A DNA stretch of 64,000 nt from the NCBI RefSeq assembly GCF_900115475.1, contig NZ_FOWP01000011.1, positions 62,001-126,000 of the forward strand, in the 5' to 3' direction. Source of the stretch: Ectopseudomonas composti. Lineage in GTDB: Bacteria > Pseudomonadota > Gammaproteobacteria > Pseudomonadales > Pseudomonadaceae. Shown here one piece after another: positions 42,320-52,517 of this stretch. The stretch's first letter is position 1; every line of letters starts with the position of its first letter. The translations under genes were made by a program, and so were the position numbers. A model generated the notes under the pieces. That model had not been told where the DNA came from, searched no databases, and was given only the letters and a program-made list of their open reading frames with translations.

Positions 42320-44413
42320 TCAACTCGGCAGATCCGCCGCCTGGATCGCCGTCAGCGCGATGGTGAAGACGATATCGTCGACCAGCGCGCCGCGCGATAG
42401 ATCGTTCACCGGCTTGCGCAGGCCCTGCAGCATCGGCCCGACGCTGATGCAGTCGGCGCTGCGCTGTACGGCCTTGTAGGTAGTGTTGCCGGTGTTCAAG
42501 TCGGGGAATACGAACACCGTGGCACGGCCGGCCACCGGGCTGTTCGGTGCCTTCTGCCGACCCACGCTCTCGATGGCGGCGGCGTCGTACTGCAGCGGGC
42601 CGTCGAGCAGCAGGTCGGGGCGCTTCTCGCGGGCCAGGCGAGTGGCTGCGCGTACTTTCTCCACTTCCTCGCCGCTGCCGGAGTCACCGGTGGAGTAACT
42701 GATCATCGCCACGCGCGGCGGGATGCCGAAGGCCTGCGCCGACTTGGCGCTTTGCAGGGCGATCTCCGCCAGTTGTTCGGCGTTCGGATCCGGGTTCACC
42801 GCGCAGTCGCCGTAGACCAGCACCTGATCCGGCAGCAGCATGAAGAACACCGACGAGACCAGGTTGTAGCCGGGAGCGGTCTTGATCAACTGCAGTGCCG
42901 GGCGAATGGTGTTGGCGGTGGTGTGGATGGCGCCGGAGACCAGGCCGTCCACCTCGTCCAGGGCGAGCATCATGGTGCCGAGCACCACGGTGTCTTCCAG
43001 TTGTGCCTCTGCCATCGGCGCATTGAGTCCCTTGCCCTTGCGCAGTTCGACCATCGGCTCGATGTAGCGTCCGCGAATCAGGTCCGGGTCGAGGATCTCC
43101 AGGCCATCCGGCAGTTCGATGCCTTGCGCGCGCGCCACGGACTGCACTTCGTCCGGCTTGGCCAGCAGTACGCAGCGAGCGATGCCGCGTGCCTGGCAGA
43201 TAGCGGCGGCCTGCACGGTGCGCGGCTCGGCCCCTTCGGGCAGGACGATGCGCTTGCCGGCGGCCTTGGCGCGTTGCACCAGTTGGTAACGGAAGGCGGG
43301 TGGGGACAGGCGCAGCTCGCGCGGCGTGCCGCAGCGCGCGCTCAACCAGTCGTGGTCGATATGCCCGGCCACGAAGTCGGAGACCTTCTCCGCGCGCTCG
43401 CGGTCATCCAGCGGGATTTCCTTGTTCAGGCGGTTGAGGTGCGTGGCGGTGTCGTAGGAGCCAGTGGCTACCGTCATCACCGGCAGGCCGCTGGCCAGGG
43501 CGCCCTGGCACAGTTCCATGATGCGCGGGTCGGGAGCGAAGTCGCTGCACAGCAGCAGGCCCGCCAGCGGCACGCCATTCATCGCTGCCAGGCAGGCGGA
43601 GAGGATGATGTCGTCGCGATCACCCGGTGTCACCACCAGGGTGCCGGGCTTGAGCAACTGCACGCTGTTGGCCACGGCACGGGCGCAGAGCACGATCTTC
43701 ATCATGCGCCGTTGCTCGTAGTCGCCGGCGTTGAGGATGCGCGCCCCGAGCAGTTCGGCGACGTCCTTGGTGCGCGGGGCGTTCAGCTCATCGAGCCATG
43801 GGATGCAACCGAGTAGGCGGAAATCGTTGCTCTTGAGTAGTGGTGAGAGCTCCTGCAGGCGTTCGGTGAAGGCGGTGATGCCGTCGTCGCTGCGCACCTT
43901 GTTGAGTATCACGCCGAGTACCTTGGCATCTTTTGGCCCGCCGAACTGCTGGGCCTGGATCTCGATACGGTCGCACAGCTCGGTGAGGTTCTCGTCCTCC
44001 GGGGCGCTGACCAGGATCACGTCGGCATCCAGGCTCTTGGCCAGGTGCAGGTTGACCCGCGCGGCGTAGCTGGCGTGGCGTGTTGGCACCATGCCTTCGA
44101 CGATGACCACATCTTTGTCGACGGCCGCCTGCTGATAGAGGCTGATGATCTCCTCCAGCAGCTCATCCAGCTGGCCGTCACCGAGCATGCGCTCGACATG
44201 GCTGAGCGGTAGCGGCTTGGGCGAGTTCAGGCCGTGGGTACGGGCGACCAGTTCACTGGAGCGCTCCGGGCCGAGGTCGCCGGCATGTGGCTGGGCGATG
44301 GGCTTGAAGAAACCGACCTTGAGGCCGCTGCGCTCAAGCGCACCGACCAGGCCGAGGCTGATGGAGGTAAGGCCGACACCGAAACCGGTGGGGGCGATGA
44401 AGAAGGTATGCAT
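42320..44413 (-). CDS. pta: Phosphate acetyltransferase
   Basis: A 697-aa enzyme converting acetyl-CoA and phosphate to acetyl phosphate and CoA. It has the long enteric-type form: an N-terminal dethiobiotin-synthetase-like P-loop domain (about 1-215), a DRTGG regulatory domain (about 220-340), and the catalytic PTA domain (about 370-690) with VLPEGAEPRTVQAA, SGAIHTTANTIRPALQ and VADRDGMY-like MISYSTGDSGSG. Its ATG lies 9 bases after the ackA stop, so it is the second gene of an ackA-pta operon, with DUF3565 in front. Confidence 0.95.
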   Translation of the reverse strand: MHTFFIAPTGFGVGLTSISLGLVGALERSGLKVGFFKPIAQPHAGDLGPERSSELVARTHGLNSPKPLPLSHVERMLGDGQLDELLEEIISLYQQAAVDKDVVIVEGMVPTRHASYAARVNLHLAKSLDADVILVSAPEDENLTELCDRIEIQAQQFGGPKDAKVLGVILNKVRSDDGITAFTERLQELSPLLKSNDFRLLGCIPWLDELNAPRTKDVAELLGARILNAGDYEQRRMMKIVLCARAVANSVQLLKPGTLVVTPGDRDDIILSACLAAMNGVPLAGLLLCSDFAPDPRIMELCQGALASGLPVMTVATGSYDTATHLNRLNKEIPLDDRERAEKVSDFVAGHIDHDWLSARCGTPRELRLSPPAFRYQLVQRAKAAGKRIVLPEGAEPRTVQAAAICQARGIARCVLLAKPDEVQSVARAQGIELPDGLEILDPDLIRGRYIEPMVELRKGKGLNAPMAEAQLEDTVVLGTMMLALDEVDGLVSGAIHTTANTIRPALQLIKTAPGYNLVSSVFFMLLPDQVLVYGDCAVNPDPNAEQLAEIALQSAKSAQAFGIPPRVAMISYSTGDSGSGEEVEKVRAATRLAREKRPDLLLDGPLQYDAAAIESVGRQKAPNSPVAGRATVFVFPDLNTGNTTYKAVQRSADCISVGPMLQGLRKPVNDLSRGALVDDIVFTIALTAIQAADLPS

Positions 44414-44422
44414 GAAAAAGCC

Positions 44423-45607
<1,185 letters not shown>

Positions 45608-45892
45608 TTAAGCTTCCTTGAATTCATCGTGCGACCGATCCATGGCGCACCAGCCACAGGGGAAGAGGCTGCCCAGCCTGATGTGGCGCTGCTCGGGATC
45701 GAGTACCCAGAGCCGATTCTGCCAGGGCGGTCGGTGGCGTACATGCTGAGTATGACCACAAGACAAGACTGCCACCCAGTCGCCGTGCTCGTCCTGACGA
45801 AAATCAACGATACGTACGGCCCGTTTGTCTGGGCTCGGGTCGCAATCCAGGCTGGCGTTGGTTAAACTTGCGCGTTCATTTATCTTTCGCAA
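45608..45892 (-). CDS. DUF3565 family protein
   Basis: A protein of about 94 aa with the DUF3565 signature: a CGHTQHVRHRPPWQNRLWV block and a later FPCGWC, giving Cys/His residues that could bind metal. No ATG is available in frame. The best start is TTG at 45892 with GGGAGA 5-10 bases upstream. This start lies only 11 bases from the divergent slyD ATG, so the two genes have overlapping leaders. Homologues are often shorter, so a downstream non-ATG start is possible. It sits directly ahead of ackA with no gap. Function unknown. Confidence 0.75.
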   Translation of the reverse strand: MRKINERASLTNASLDCDPSPDKRAVRIVDFRQDEHGDWVAVLSCGHTQHVRHRPPWQNRLWVLDPEQRHIRLGSLFPCGWCAMDRSHDEFKEA

Positions 45893-45903
45893 AAGGTCTC
45901 CCC

Positions 45904-46389
45904 ATGCTGATCGCCGCCAATAAGGCCGTCTCCATCGACTATACCCTGACCAACGATGCCGGTGAGGTGATCGACAGCTCCGCTGGCGGCGCGCCGCTGG
46001 TGTATCTGCATGGTGCTGGCAACATCATCGCCGGTCTCGAGAAGGCCCTTGTTGGCAAGCAGGTTGGCGATGAGCTGGACGTTTCCGTCGAGCCCGAAGA
46101 AGCCTACGGCGAATACAGCGCCGAGCTGGTCGCCACCCTGAGCCGCGCCATGTTCGAAGGCGTCGACACCCTGGAAGTGGGCATGCAGTTCCATGCTTCG
46201 GGCCCGGACGGCAGCATGCAGATCGTCACCATCCGCGATATCGATGGCGACGACGTGACTGTCGACGGCAACCACCCGCTGGCTGGCCAGCGCCTGAACT
46301 TCAAGGTCAAGGTCGTAGGCGTGCGTGACGCCAGCGAAGAAGAAGTGGCCCATGGTCACGTCCATGGCGAAGGTGGTCACCACCACTGA
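45904..46389 (+). CDS. slyD: FKBP-type peptidyl-prolyl isomerase SlyD
   Basis: A 161-aa cytoplasmic prolyl isomerase and metallochaperone. The FKBP domain with inserted IF chaperone flap is intact (YLHGAGNIIAGLEKALVG, then VEPEEAYGEY and NHPLAGQRLNFKVKV). The tail is a short His-rich metal-binding segment (HGHVHGEGGHHH), much shorter than in E. coli, so nickel capacity is probably lower. It starts 11 bases from the divergent DUF3565 gene and is followed by an intrinsic terminator. Confidence 0.94.
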   Translation: MLIAANKAVSIDYTLTNDAGEVIDSSAGGAPLVYLHGAGNIIAGLEKALVGKQVGDELDVSVEPEEAYGEYSAELVATLSRAMFEGVDTLEVGMQFHASGPDGSMQIVTIRDIDGDDVTVDGNHPLAGQRLNFKVKVVGVRDASEEEVAHGHVHGEGGHHH

Positions 46390-46455
46390 TTCGCCGCTCA
46401 GGCGACTTGCGGTCGTTCCGAATGGAGCAACCGCTGCTAAGCTCAAGCTTGCGAT

Positions 46456-46479
46456 AAAGGCGCCTCAAGGCGCCTTTTT
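46456..46479 (+). terminator. Intrinsic terminator after slyD
   Basis: AAAGGCGCC and GGCGCCTTT around TCAA, with T-run. Confidence 0.9.
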
Positions 46480-46567
46480 CATGCACGGCGGCCTGCTCAC
46501 TTGCAGACGCCTTGATGATTTATCGGGCCTAGTGCCCGCTGCACTGAATTCGCTGAGGAAGTTCGTC

Positions 46568-47053
46568 ATGAGTGCCTTTCACGATCTTAATCTCCGCGCG
46601 CTGGATGGCCAGGAACTGCCGTTGGCGCCTTATAAAGGGCAGGTGGTACTGGTGGTCAACGTCGCCTCCAAATGCGGCCTGACCCCGCAGTACGCTGGGC
46701 TGGAAAAGCTCTATCAGCAGTACAAGGGCAATGGCTTTACCGTGCTTGGAGTGCCCTGCAACCAGTTCGCCGGTCAGGAGCCGGGCAGTGAGGACGAGAT
46801 CCGTTCGTTCTGCAGCCTCAACTACGGCGTGACCTTCCCGCTGGGCAGCAAGCTGGAGGTCAATGGCCCCGCTCGTCATCCGCTTTATCGTCTTCTAGCC
46901 GGTGAGGGCGCCGAGTTTCCCGGCGATATCACCTGGAACTTCGAGAAGTTTCTGGTCGGCCAGGACGGCCGCGTGTTGGCGCGTTTCTCGCCGCGCACCA
47001 CGCCCGACGATCCGGCGCTGATCCAGGCGGTCGAGAAAGCACTCGGTCTGTGA
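46568..47053 (+). CDS. Glutathione peroxidase-like peroxidase
   Basis: A 161-aa thiol peroxidase of the glutathione-peroxidase family, reducing peroxides. The active-site Cys is in NVASKCGLTPQY (about residue 36), where animal enzymes have selenocysteine. The Gln and Trp partners are in CNQFAGQEPG and ITWNFEKFLVG. The resolving Cys of thioredoxin-dependent members may be in FCSLNYG. GAGGAAG precedes the ATG at 46568. It stands alone between slyD and the nitroreductase gene. Confidence 0.92.
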   Translation: MSAFHDLNLRALDGQELPLAPYKGQVVLVVNVASKCGLTPQYAGLEKLYQQYKGNGFTVLGVPCNQFAGQEPGSEDEIRSFCSLNYGVTFPLGSKLEVNGPARHPLYRLLAGEGAEFPGDITWNFEKFLVGQDGRVLARFSPRTTPDDPALIQAVEKALGL

Positions 47054-47185
47054 ATAGCGCCACCTGTGTCCTCGCGCCTAGGCGCAGGTGAGGCTAATCG
47101 GCCAAATCCACGGCCATTTCCCCACGCACTCTTGTTCGCATGGTCGTCCGGTTGCTTAATCGGGCGACATGCCGAGGAGTGCACC

Positions 47186-47923
47186 ATGACCAGCTTCCCC
47201 AACGAGCAATTGCCTGCCATGGCCTCACCGGCCGAGCTGCGCGCCCTGATCGAAAGCCGTCGCGCAGTGCGCCGTTTCGCTCCTGAGCCCGTGCCTGAAG
47301 AGGTCATTCGTGATTGCCTGGAGTTGGCGGTGCTGGCGCCGAACTCCTGCAACCTGCAGCCCTGGAGTTTTCAGGTGATTCGCGATCCGGCGCTGCTGGC
47401 GCAGCTGCACCCGGTCTGCATGAGCCAGAACGCTGCCCGAGCGCCGTTGATCATCGCCGTGCTGGCGCGCCCGGACACCTGGCGCCAGGCCTGCCGCAAC
47501 GTGATTGATTACTGGCCGGAGGCCGAGGTGCCAGCGCGCATCCGCAGTTTCTACAGCAAGACCGCACCGTTTCAGTACAACCAGGGGCCGTTGGGCCTGC
47601 TCGGTCTGTTCAAGCGCCAACTGGTGCGACTGATGGGCTTGCGCAAGCCCCTGATGCGCACGCCCAACAGCAAGGCCGATATGCGCGTGTGGGCGGTGAA
47701 ATCCACCGCGCTGGCGGCGCAGAACCTGATGCTCGCCTTTAAGAGCCACGGCTATGCCACTTGTCCGATGGAGGGCTTCGACGAGCCGCGTCTGCGCCGT
47801 GTGCTGGATATCCCGCGTCAGGCCATCCCCATCATGCTGCTGGCCGTCGGGCGCCAGGGCGAGAAGGGCGTCTACAACCCGCGTTTGCGCTTTCCGCTGG
47901 AGCAGCAGGTGGTATGGCGCTGA
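47186..47923 (+). CDS. Nitroreductase family protein
   Basis: A 245-aa flavoprotein of the nitroreductase fold that reduces an unknown substrate with NAD(P)H and FMN. FMN-binding pattern SRRAVRRFAPEPVPEE at residues about 24-40 and LAPNSCNLQPWSFQVI at about 50-65. The C-terminal flavin contact is in AVGRQGEKG. A long insertion in the middle (about 115-160) sets it apart from the compact NfsB type. GAGGAG precedes the ATG at 47186. It is monocistronic. Confidence 0.88.
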   Translation: MTSFPNEQLPAMASPAELRALIESRRAVRRFAPEPVPEEVIRDCLELAVLAPNSCNLQPWSFQVIRDPALLAQLHPVCMSQNAARAPLIIAVLARPDTWRQACRNVIDYWPEAEVPARIRSFYSKTAPFQYNQGPLGLLGLFKRQLVRLMGLRKPLMRTPNSKADMRVWAVKSTALAAQNLMLAFKSHGYATCPMEGFDEPRLRRVLDIPRQAIPIMLLAVGRQGEKGVYNPRLRFPLEQQVVWR

Positions 47924-47943
47924 TCTGGGTCAAGTCGTCGTCT

Positions 47944-47972
47944 CTTGAATACGGCGTAATCGTCCATATCTA
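47944..47972 (+). promoter_or_regulatory. Heat-shock (RpoH) promoter of clpB
   Basis: CTTGAA at 47944-47949, then a 14-base spacer and CCATATCTA at 47964-47972. This matches the sigma-32 consensus (CTTGAA, 13-17 bases, CCCCATnT) and lies 68 bases before the clpB start. Confidence 0.8.
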
Positions 47973-48040
47973 GTCTGCATCTCGGCGAGTTTCTTTTTTC
48001 GGGGAAGTTGTCCCGGCTCGCCACTCTGGAGGAAGGACAT

Positions 48041-50605
48041 ATGCGTATCGATCGTTTGACCAGCAAGCTGCAACTTGCACTCTCCGATGCCCAATCCCTG
48101 GCGGTGGGCATGGATCATGCTGCCATCGAGCCGCTGCACCTGATGCAGGCGCTGCTGGAGCAGCAGGGCGGCTCCATCAAGCCGCTGCTGATGCAGGTGG
48201 GCTTCGACATCAACAGCCTGCGGCAGGGCCTGACCCGCGAGCTGGATCAGCTCGGCAAGCTGCAGAACCCCACGGGTGACATCAATCTGTCACAGGATCT
48301 GGCGCGCCTGCTCAATCAGGCCGACCGCCTGTCGCAGCAGAAGGGCGACCAATTCATTTCCAGCGAGCTGGTGTTGCTCGCCGCCATGGACGAGGGCACC
48401 AAGCTGGGCAAACTGCTGCTCGGCCAGGGCGTGTCGAAGAAGGCCCTGGAAAATGCCATCGCCAACCTGCGCGGCGGCCAGGCCGTCAACGATCCCAACG
48501 TCGAGGAGTCGCGTCAGGCGCTGGACAAGTACACCGTCGACCTGACCAAGCGTGCCGAAGAGGGCAAGCTCGACCCGGTGATCGGCCGTGACGACGAGAT
48601 CCGCCGCACCATCCAGGTGCTGCAGCGCCGCACCAAGAACAACCCGGTGCTGATCGGTGAGCCCGGCGTGGGCAAGACCGCCATCGCCGAAGGGTTAGCC
48701 CAGCGCATCATCAATGGCGAAGTGCCGGATGGCCTGAAGGACAAGCGCCTGCTGTCGCTGGATATGGGTTCGCTGATCGCCGGCGCCAAGTTCCGCGGCG
48801 AGTTCGAGGAGCGCCTCAAGGCGGTGCTCAACGAACTGGGCAAGCAGGAAGGGCGCATCATCCTGTTCATCGACGAGCTGCATACCATGGTCGGCGCCGG
48901 CAAGGCCGAAGGCGCCATGGACGCCGGCAACATGCTCAAGCCGGCCCTGGCCCGTGGTGAGCTGCACTGCGTCGGCGCCACGACCCTGGACGAGTACCGC
49001 CAGTTCATCGAGAAGGACGCCGCACTGGAGCGGCGCTTCCAGAAAGTGCTGGTCGACGAGCCGAGCGAGGAAGACACCATCGCCATCCTGCGTGGCCTGA
49101 AGGAGCGCTACGAGGTGCACCACGGCGTGACCATCACCGATGGCGCGATCATCGCCGCGGCCAAGCTCAGTCATCGTTACATCACCGACCGCCAACTGCC
49201 GGACAAGGCCATCGACCTGATCGACGAAGCCGCCAGCCGCATCCGCATGGAGATCGACTCCAAACCGGAGGAGCTCGATCGCCTGGATCGCCGCCTGATC
49301 CAGCTGAAGATCGAACGCGAGGCACTGAAGAAGGAAGACGACGACGCGGCGCTCAAGCGTCTGGAAAAGCTCAAGGAAGATATCGCCCGGCTGGAGAAGG
49401 AATACGCCGACCTCGAAGAGATCTGGAAATCGGAAAAGGCCGAGGTGCAGGGTTCGGCGCAGATCCAGCAACGTATCGAACAGGCCAAGGCCGATCTCGA
49501 GGCTGCGCGGCGTAAGTCCGACCTGCAACGTATGGCCGAGCTGCAGTACGGCATCATTCCGGATCTGGAGCGCAGCCTGCAGATGGTCGACCAGCACGGT
49601 AAATCGGAAAACCAACTGCTGCGCAGCAAGGTCACCGACGAGGAGATCGCCGAAGTCGTGTCCAAGTGGACGGGTATTCCGGTGAGCAAGATGCTCGAAG
49701 GTGAACGCGAAAAACTGCTGAAGATGGAAGGCCTGCTGCACCAGCGCGTGATCGGCCAGAACGAAGCGGTGGTGGCCGTGGCCAACGCCGTGCGCCGCTC
49801 CCGTGCGGGGCTGTCCGACCCGAATCGGCCGAGCGGCTCGTTCCTCTTCCTCGGCCCGACCGGGGTGGGCAAGACCGAGCTGTGCAAGGCGCTGGCCGAG
49901 TTCCTCTTCGATACCGAGGAGGCGCTGGTGCGCATCGACATGTCGGAGTTCATGGAGAAGCACAGCGTCGCCCGTCTGATAGGCGCGCCGCCCGGATATG
50001 TCGGTTATGAAGAGGGCGGTTACCTGACCGAGGCGGTGCGTCGCAAGCCCTACTCGGTGGTGCTGATGGACGAGGTCGAGAAGGCCCATCCGGATGTGTT
50101 CAACGTGCTGCTGCAGGTGCTGGAAGACGGCCGCCTGACCGACAGCCATGGTCGCACCGTGGACTTCAAGAACACGGTGATCGTGATGACCTCCAACTTG
50201 GGCTCGGCGCAGATCCAGGAGCTGGTCGGCGACAAGGAAGCGCAGCGCGCGGCGGTAATGGATGCGGTGAGCAGCCACTTCCGTCCCGAGTTCATCAACC
50301 GTATCGACGAGGTGGTGGTGTTCGAGCCGCTGGGCCGCGAGCAGATTGCCGGTATTGCCGAAATCCAGCTGGGGCGTCTGCGTGGCCGTCTGGCCGAGCG
50401 CGAACTGAGCCTGGAGCTGACGCCGGAGGCGCTCGACAAGCTGATCGCCGTCGGTTACGACCCGGTGTATGGCGCACGTCCGCTCAAGCGTGCGATCCAG
50501 CGCTGGATCGAGAACCCGCTGGCGCAGCAGATTCTGGCTGGCGAATTCGCGCCGGGGGCCGTGGTGCATGCCAAGGTCGACGGCGAGGAAATCGTCTTCG
50601 CCTGA
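48041..50605 (+). CDS. clpB: ClpB disaggregase
   Basis: An 854-aa hexameric AAA+ chaperone that works with DnaK/DnaJ/GrpE to dissolve aggregates. The N domain spans about 1-145. First AAA+ module with Walker A GEPGVGKTAIAEG at about 206. Coiled-coil M domain about 400-525 (heptad-rich, with LERSLQMVDQHGKSENQLLR). Second AAA+ module with Walker A GPTGVGKTELCKAL at about 605. GGAGGAAGG precedes the ATG. A consensus RpoH promoter lies upstream and a strong terminator downstream. dnaK and grpE are in the same window. Confidence 0.97.
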   Translation: MRIDRLTSKLQLALSDAQSLAVGMDHAAIEPLHLMQALLEQQGGSIKPLLMQVGFDINSLRQGLTRELDQLGKLQNPTGDINLSQDLARLLNQADRLSQQKGDQFISSELVLLAAMDEGTKLGKLLLGQGVSKKALENAIANLRGGQAVNDPNVEESRQALDKYTVDLTKRAEEGKLDPVIGRDDEIRRTIQVLQRRTKNNPVLIGEPGVGKTAIAEGLAQRIINGEVPDGLKDKRLLSLDMGSLIAGAKFRGEFEERLKAVLNELGKQEGRIILFIDELHTMVGAGKAEGAMDAGNMLKPALARGELHCVGATTLDEYRQFIEKDAALERRFQKVLVDEPSEEDTIAILRGLKERYEVHHGVTITDGAIIAAAKLSHRYITDRQLPDKAIDLIDEAASRIRMEIDSKPEELDRLDRRLIQLKIEREALKKEDDDAALKRLEKLKEDIARLEKEYADLEEIWKSEKAEVQGSAQIQQRIEQAKADLEAARRKSDLQRMAELQYGIIPDLERSLQMVDQHGKSENQLLRSKVTDEEIAEVVSKWTGIPVSKMLEGEREKLLKMEGLLHQRVIGQNEAVVAVANAVRRSRAGLSDPNRPSGSFLFLGPTGVGKTELCKALAEFLFDTEEALVRIDMSEFMEKHSVARLIGAPPGYVGYEEGGYLTEAVRRKPYSVVLMDEVEKAHPDVFNVLLQVLEDGRLTDSHGRTVDFKNTVIVMTSNLGSAQIQELVGDKEAQRAAVMDAVSSHFRPEFINRIDEVVVFEPLGREQIAGIAEIQLGRLRGRLAERELSLELTPEALDKLIAVGYDPVYGARPLKRAIQRWIENPLAQQILAGEFAPGAVVHAKVDGEEIVFA

Positions 50606-50622
50606 TCCGGCAGCGTCAAAAC

Positions 50623-50655
50623 AAAGGCCCGCCATATCGGCGGGCCTTTGCTTTT
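50623..50655 (+). terminator. Intrinsic terminator after clpB
   Basis: AAAGGCCCGCC and GGCGGGCCTTT arms around ATATC, followed by a T-rich tail. Confidence 0.9.
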
Positions 50656-50711
50656 GTGCTGGACATCGGTTTCTGCCGGCCCCGGGTTACGTCTGGGCTA
50701 AGTGCAAATCC

Positions 50712-50784
50712 GTAGGAACGGCTGGGTGGCATTCCGCTTTAGCCGCGAATTTTGTGTTCGGTTCGCGGCTGAAGCCGCTCCTAC
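50712..50784. repeat. REP-like palindrome, GTAGGA...CTCCTAC type
   Basis: Outer arms GTAGGAACGGCT and GAAGCCGCTCCTAC, with inner arms AGCCGCGA and TCGCGGCT. A typical Pseudomonas extragenic palindrome between convergent clpB and dld. Confidence 0.7.
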
Positions 50785-50800
50785 GTAAAGCGCCAGCGTC

Positions 50801-52513
50801 CTAGCAACAACCACCCCAATGCTTCTTCTTCGAGGTATGGCCGATGCCGGGGTTGAACGTATTGGTCGGATCCAGTTCGCGATAGAAACCGGCCAGAGCC
50901 GGCTTGGCCACGTACAGGTGGCCGACGTTGTGCTCGGCAGGATATTCGGCGCGGCGTTCGTCCAGCAGCTTCCACATGCGGTGTTCCATGGCGATCGGGT
51001 CATTACCCTTCTTGACGATGTAGTCCTGGTGGAACACATGGCAGAAGAAATGCCCGTAGTAGAGCTTATGGATGATCTGCTCTTCCATTTCGTCCGGCAG
51101 TGTCTCGACCCAGTCGCGGTCATTGCGGCGCAGGGCGATGTCCAGGGCGAGGATGTCCTCGACGCTGCTGCGGTGCGACTCACGGTAGCGGATTGCCGCG
51201 CCGGCGATGGCGAAGCGATGCAGGAAGGCCTTGCGCCCCTCATCTGCATCGCACTCGAAATAGGCGCCGCTGCTGCGGCCGGTGAAGTATTCGCTCAGGA
51301 AGCTGCGGGTCTGCTCCAGCGTGTCGTTGGATACCCGTACCAGCAGGTGATGCTCGAAACGGTCACGGTACTCGCGCATGCGCGCCGGCAGGTGGCTGGG
51401 TAGCAGGTTCATCAGGGCTTGAATCACCTTGTCGGTCACCCCGCGCAGGCCGAAGCGCTCGAAGAACCCGTCGACCCGGCTCTTCATGGCGAAGGCAGCT
51501 GGCACCTTGGCGGTGCCGAACCGGTCGATCACCAGAAAAGTGTCCTTGCCGTACTTCTCGCCAATGTCGAAGGCGGTACGGTGGATGTACTCCCCGGCAA
51601 TCGGCAGGCGCGGCAGCTCGGCCAGCAGGTGACGGCGCACTTCGGTGAGGTCGTGCGGGTCGTTGCTGCCGATGTAGAACACCGTGCTCGGCTCTTTCGG
51701 GAAGGTGTCCAGGCGCACGGCGAACAGGCACAGCTTGCCAGCCGAACCGGAGGCTTCGAACAGGCGCGATGGGTCGGCGTTGAAGCGCGCCGGAGTATCG
51801 GCATCGACGTCGCGCACGTGCTCGCCGTAGCGCGCATCGGAGGCCTTGGCGGTTGCCTCGTTGTGCACCTGCTGCGGCGTGTAATCGCCGTTCTGCAGGC
51901 GGGTGAGGATTTCCTCTGGATCGTTGCCCAGCTCGATCCCCAGGTGATTGACCAGCTCCAGCGCGCCGTCATCCTTCACCTGCGCATACAGCGCCAGCTC
52001 GGTATAGGCCGGGCCACGGCGCACCAGAGCGCCGCCGGAGTTGTTGCAGATGCCGCCGAGCACCGACGCGCCGATGCAGGATGAACCGATCACCGAGTGT
52101 GGCTCGCGATTCAGCGGCGCCAGCGCCTGCTCCAGACGATCGAGGGTGGCGCCGGGCAGACATACCACCTGTTCGCCATTGTTGATCAACTGCACGCCGG
52201 TGATGCGCAGGGTGCTGATCAGCACAATCTCGCGGTCGTAGTCGGCGCCGTCAGGAGTAGAGCCGCCGGTCAGGCCGGTGTTGGCTGCCTGCATGATGAC
52301 GATGCGGTCGGCCGCCACTGCCGCCTGCAGGATGCGCCACTGCTCCAGCAGCGAAGCAGGGCGTACCACCGCCAGGACGTTGCCCTCGCCCGTGCGGTGG
52401 CCCTTGCGGAAGCGCCGCGTGGATTGCTCGTCGGTCAGCACATGGCTGCTGCCGACGATCTGGCGCATCTGCGCCAGCAGGGCGTCGCGGGTGATGGAGG
52501 CGGCAGCAGTCAT
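50801..52513 (-). CDS. dld: Quinone-dependent D-lactate dehydrogenase
   Basis: A 570-aa FAD enzyme of the E. coli Dld type, oxidising D-lactate to pyruvate with electrons to quinone at the inner membrane. The N-terminal PCMH FAD domain has IMQAANTGLTGGSTPDG and GSSCIGASVLGGICNNSGG. The D-lactate-dehydrogenase membrane-binding domain fills about 270-565, with HHLLVRVSND and FFCHVFHQDYIVKKG. It starts 4 bases after lldD in the lldP-lldD-dld operon, an order also known from P. stutzeri. P. aeruginosa carries a different FAD oxidase there. Confidence 0.94.
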   Translation of the reverse strand: MTAAASITRDALLAQMRQIVGSSHVLTDEQSTRRFRKGHRTGEGNVLAVVRPASLLEQWRILQAAVAADRIVIMQAANTGLTGGSTPDGADYDREIVLISTLRITGVQLINNGEQVVCLPGATLDRLEQALAPLNREPHSVIGSSCIGASVLGGICNNSGGALVRRGPAYTELALYAQVKDDGALELVNHLGIELGNDPEEILTRLQNGDYTPQQVHNEATAKASDARYGEHVRDVDADTPARFNADPSRLFEASGSAGKLCLFAVRLDTFPKEPSTVFYIGSNDPHDLTEVRRHLLAELPRLPIAGEYIHRTAFDIGEKYGKDTFLVIDRFGTAKVPAAFAMKSRVDGFFERFGLRGVTDKVIQALMNLLPSHLPARMREYRDRFEHHLLVRVSNDTLEQTRSFLSEYFTGRSSGAYFECDADEGRKAFLHRFAIAGAAIRYRESHRSSVEDILALDIALRRNDRDWVETLPDEMEEQIIHKLYYGHFFCHVFHQDYIVKKGNDPIAMEHRMWKLLDERRAEYPAEHNVGHLYVAKPALAGFYRELDPTNTFNPGIGHTSKKKHWGGCC

Positions 52514-52517
52514 TGGC

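Noticed and set aside
48695..50635. 646-codon minus-strand frame opposite clpB
   Set aside because: Fully inside the clpB coding region and running through its terminator; typical antisense artefact.
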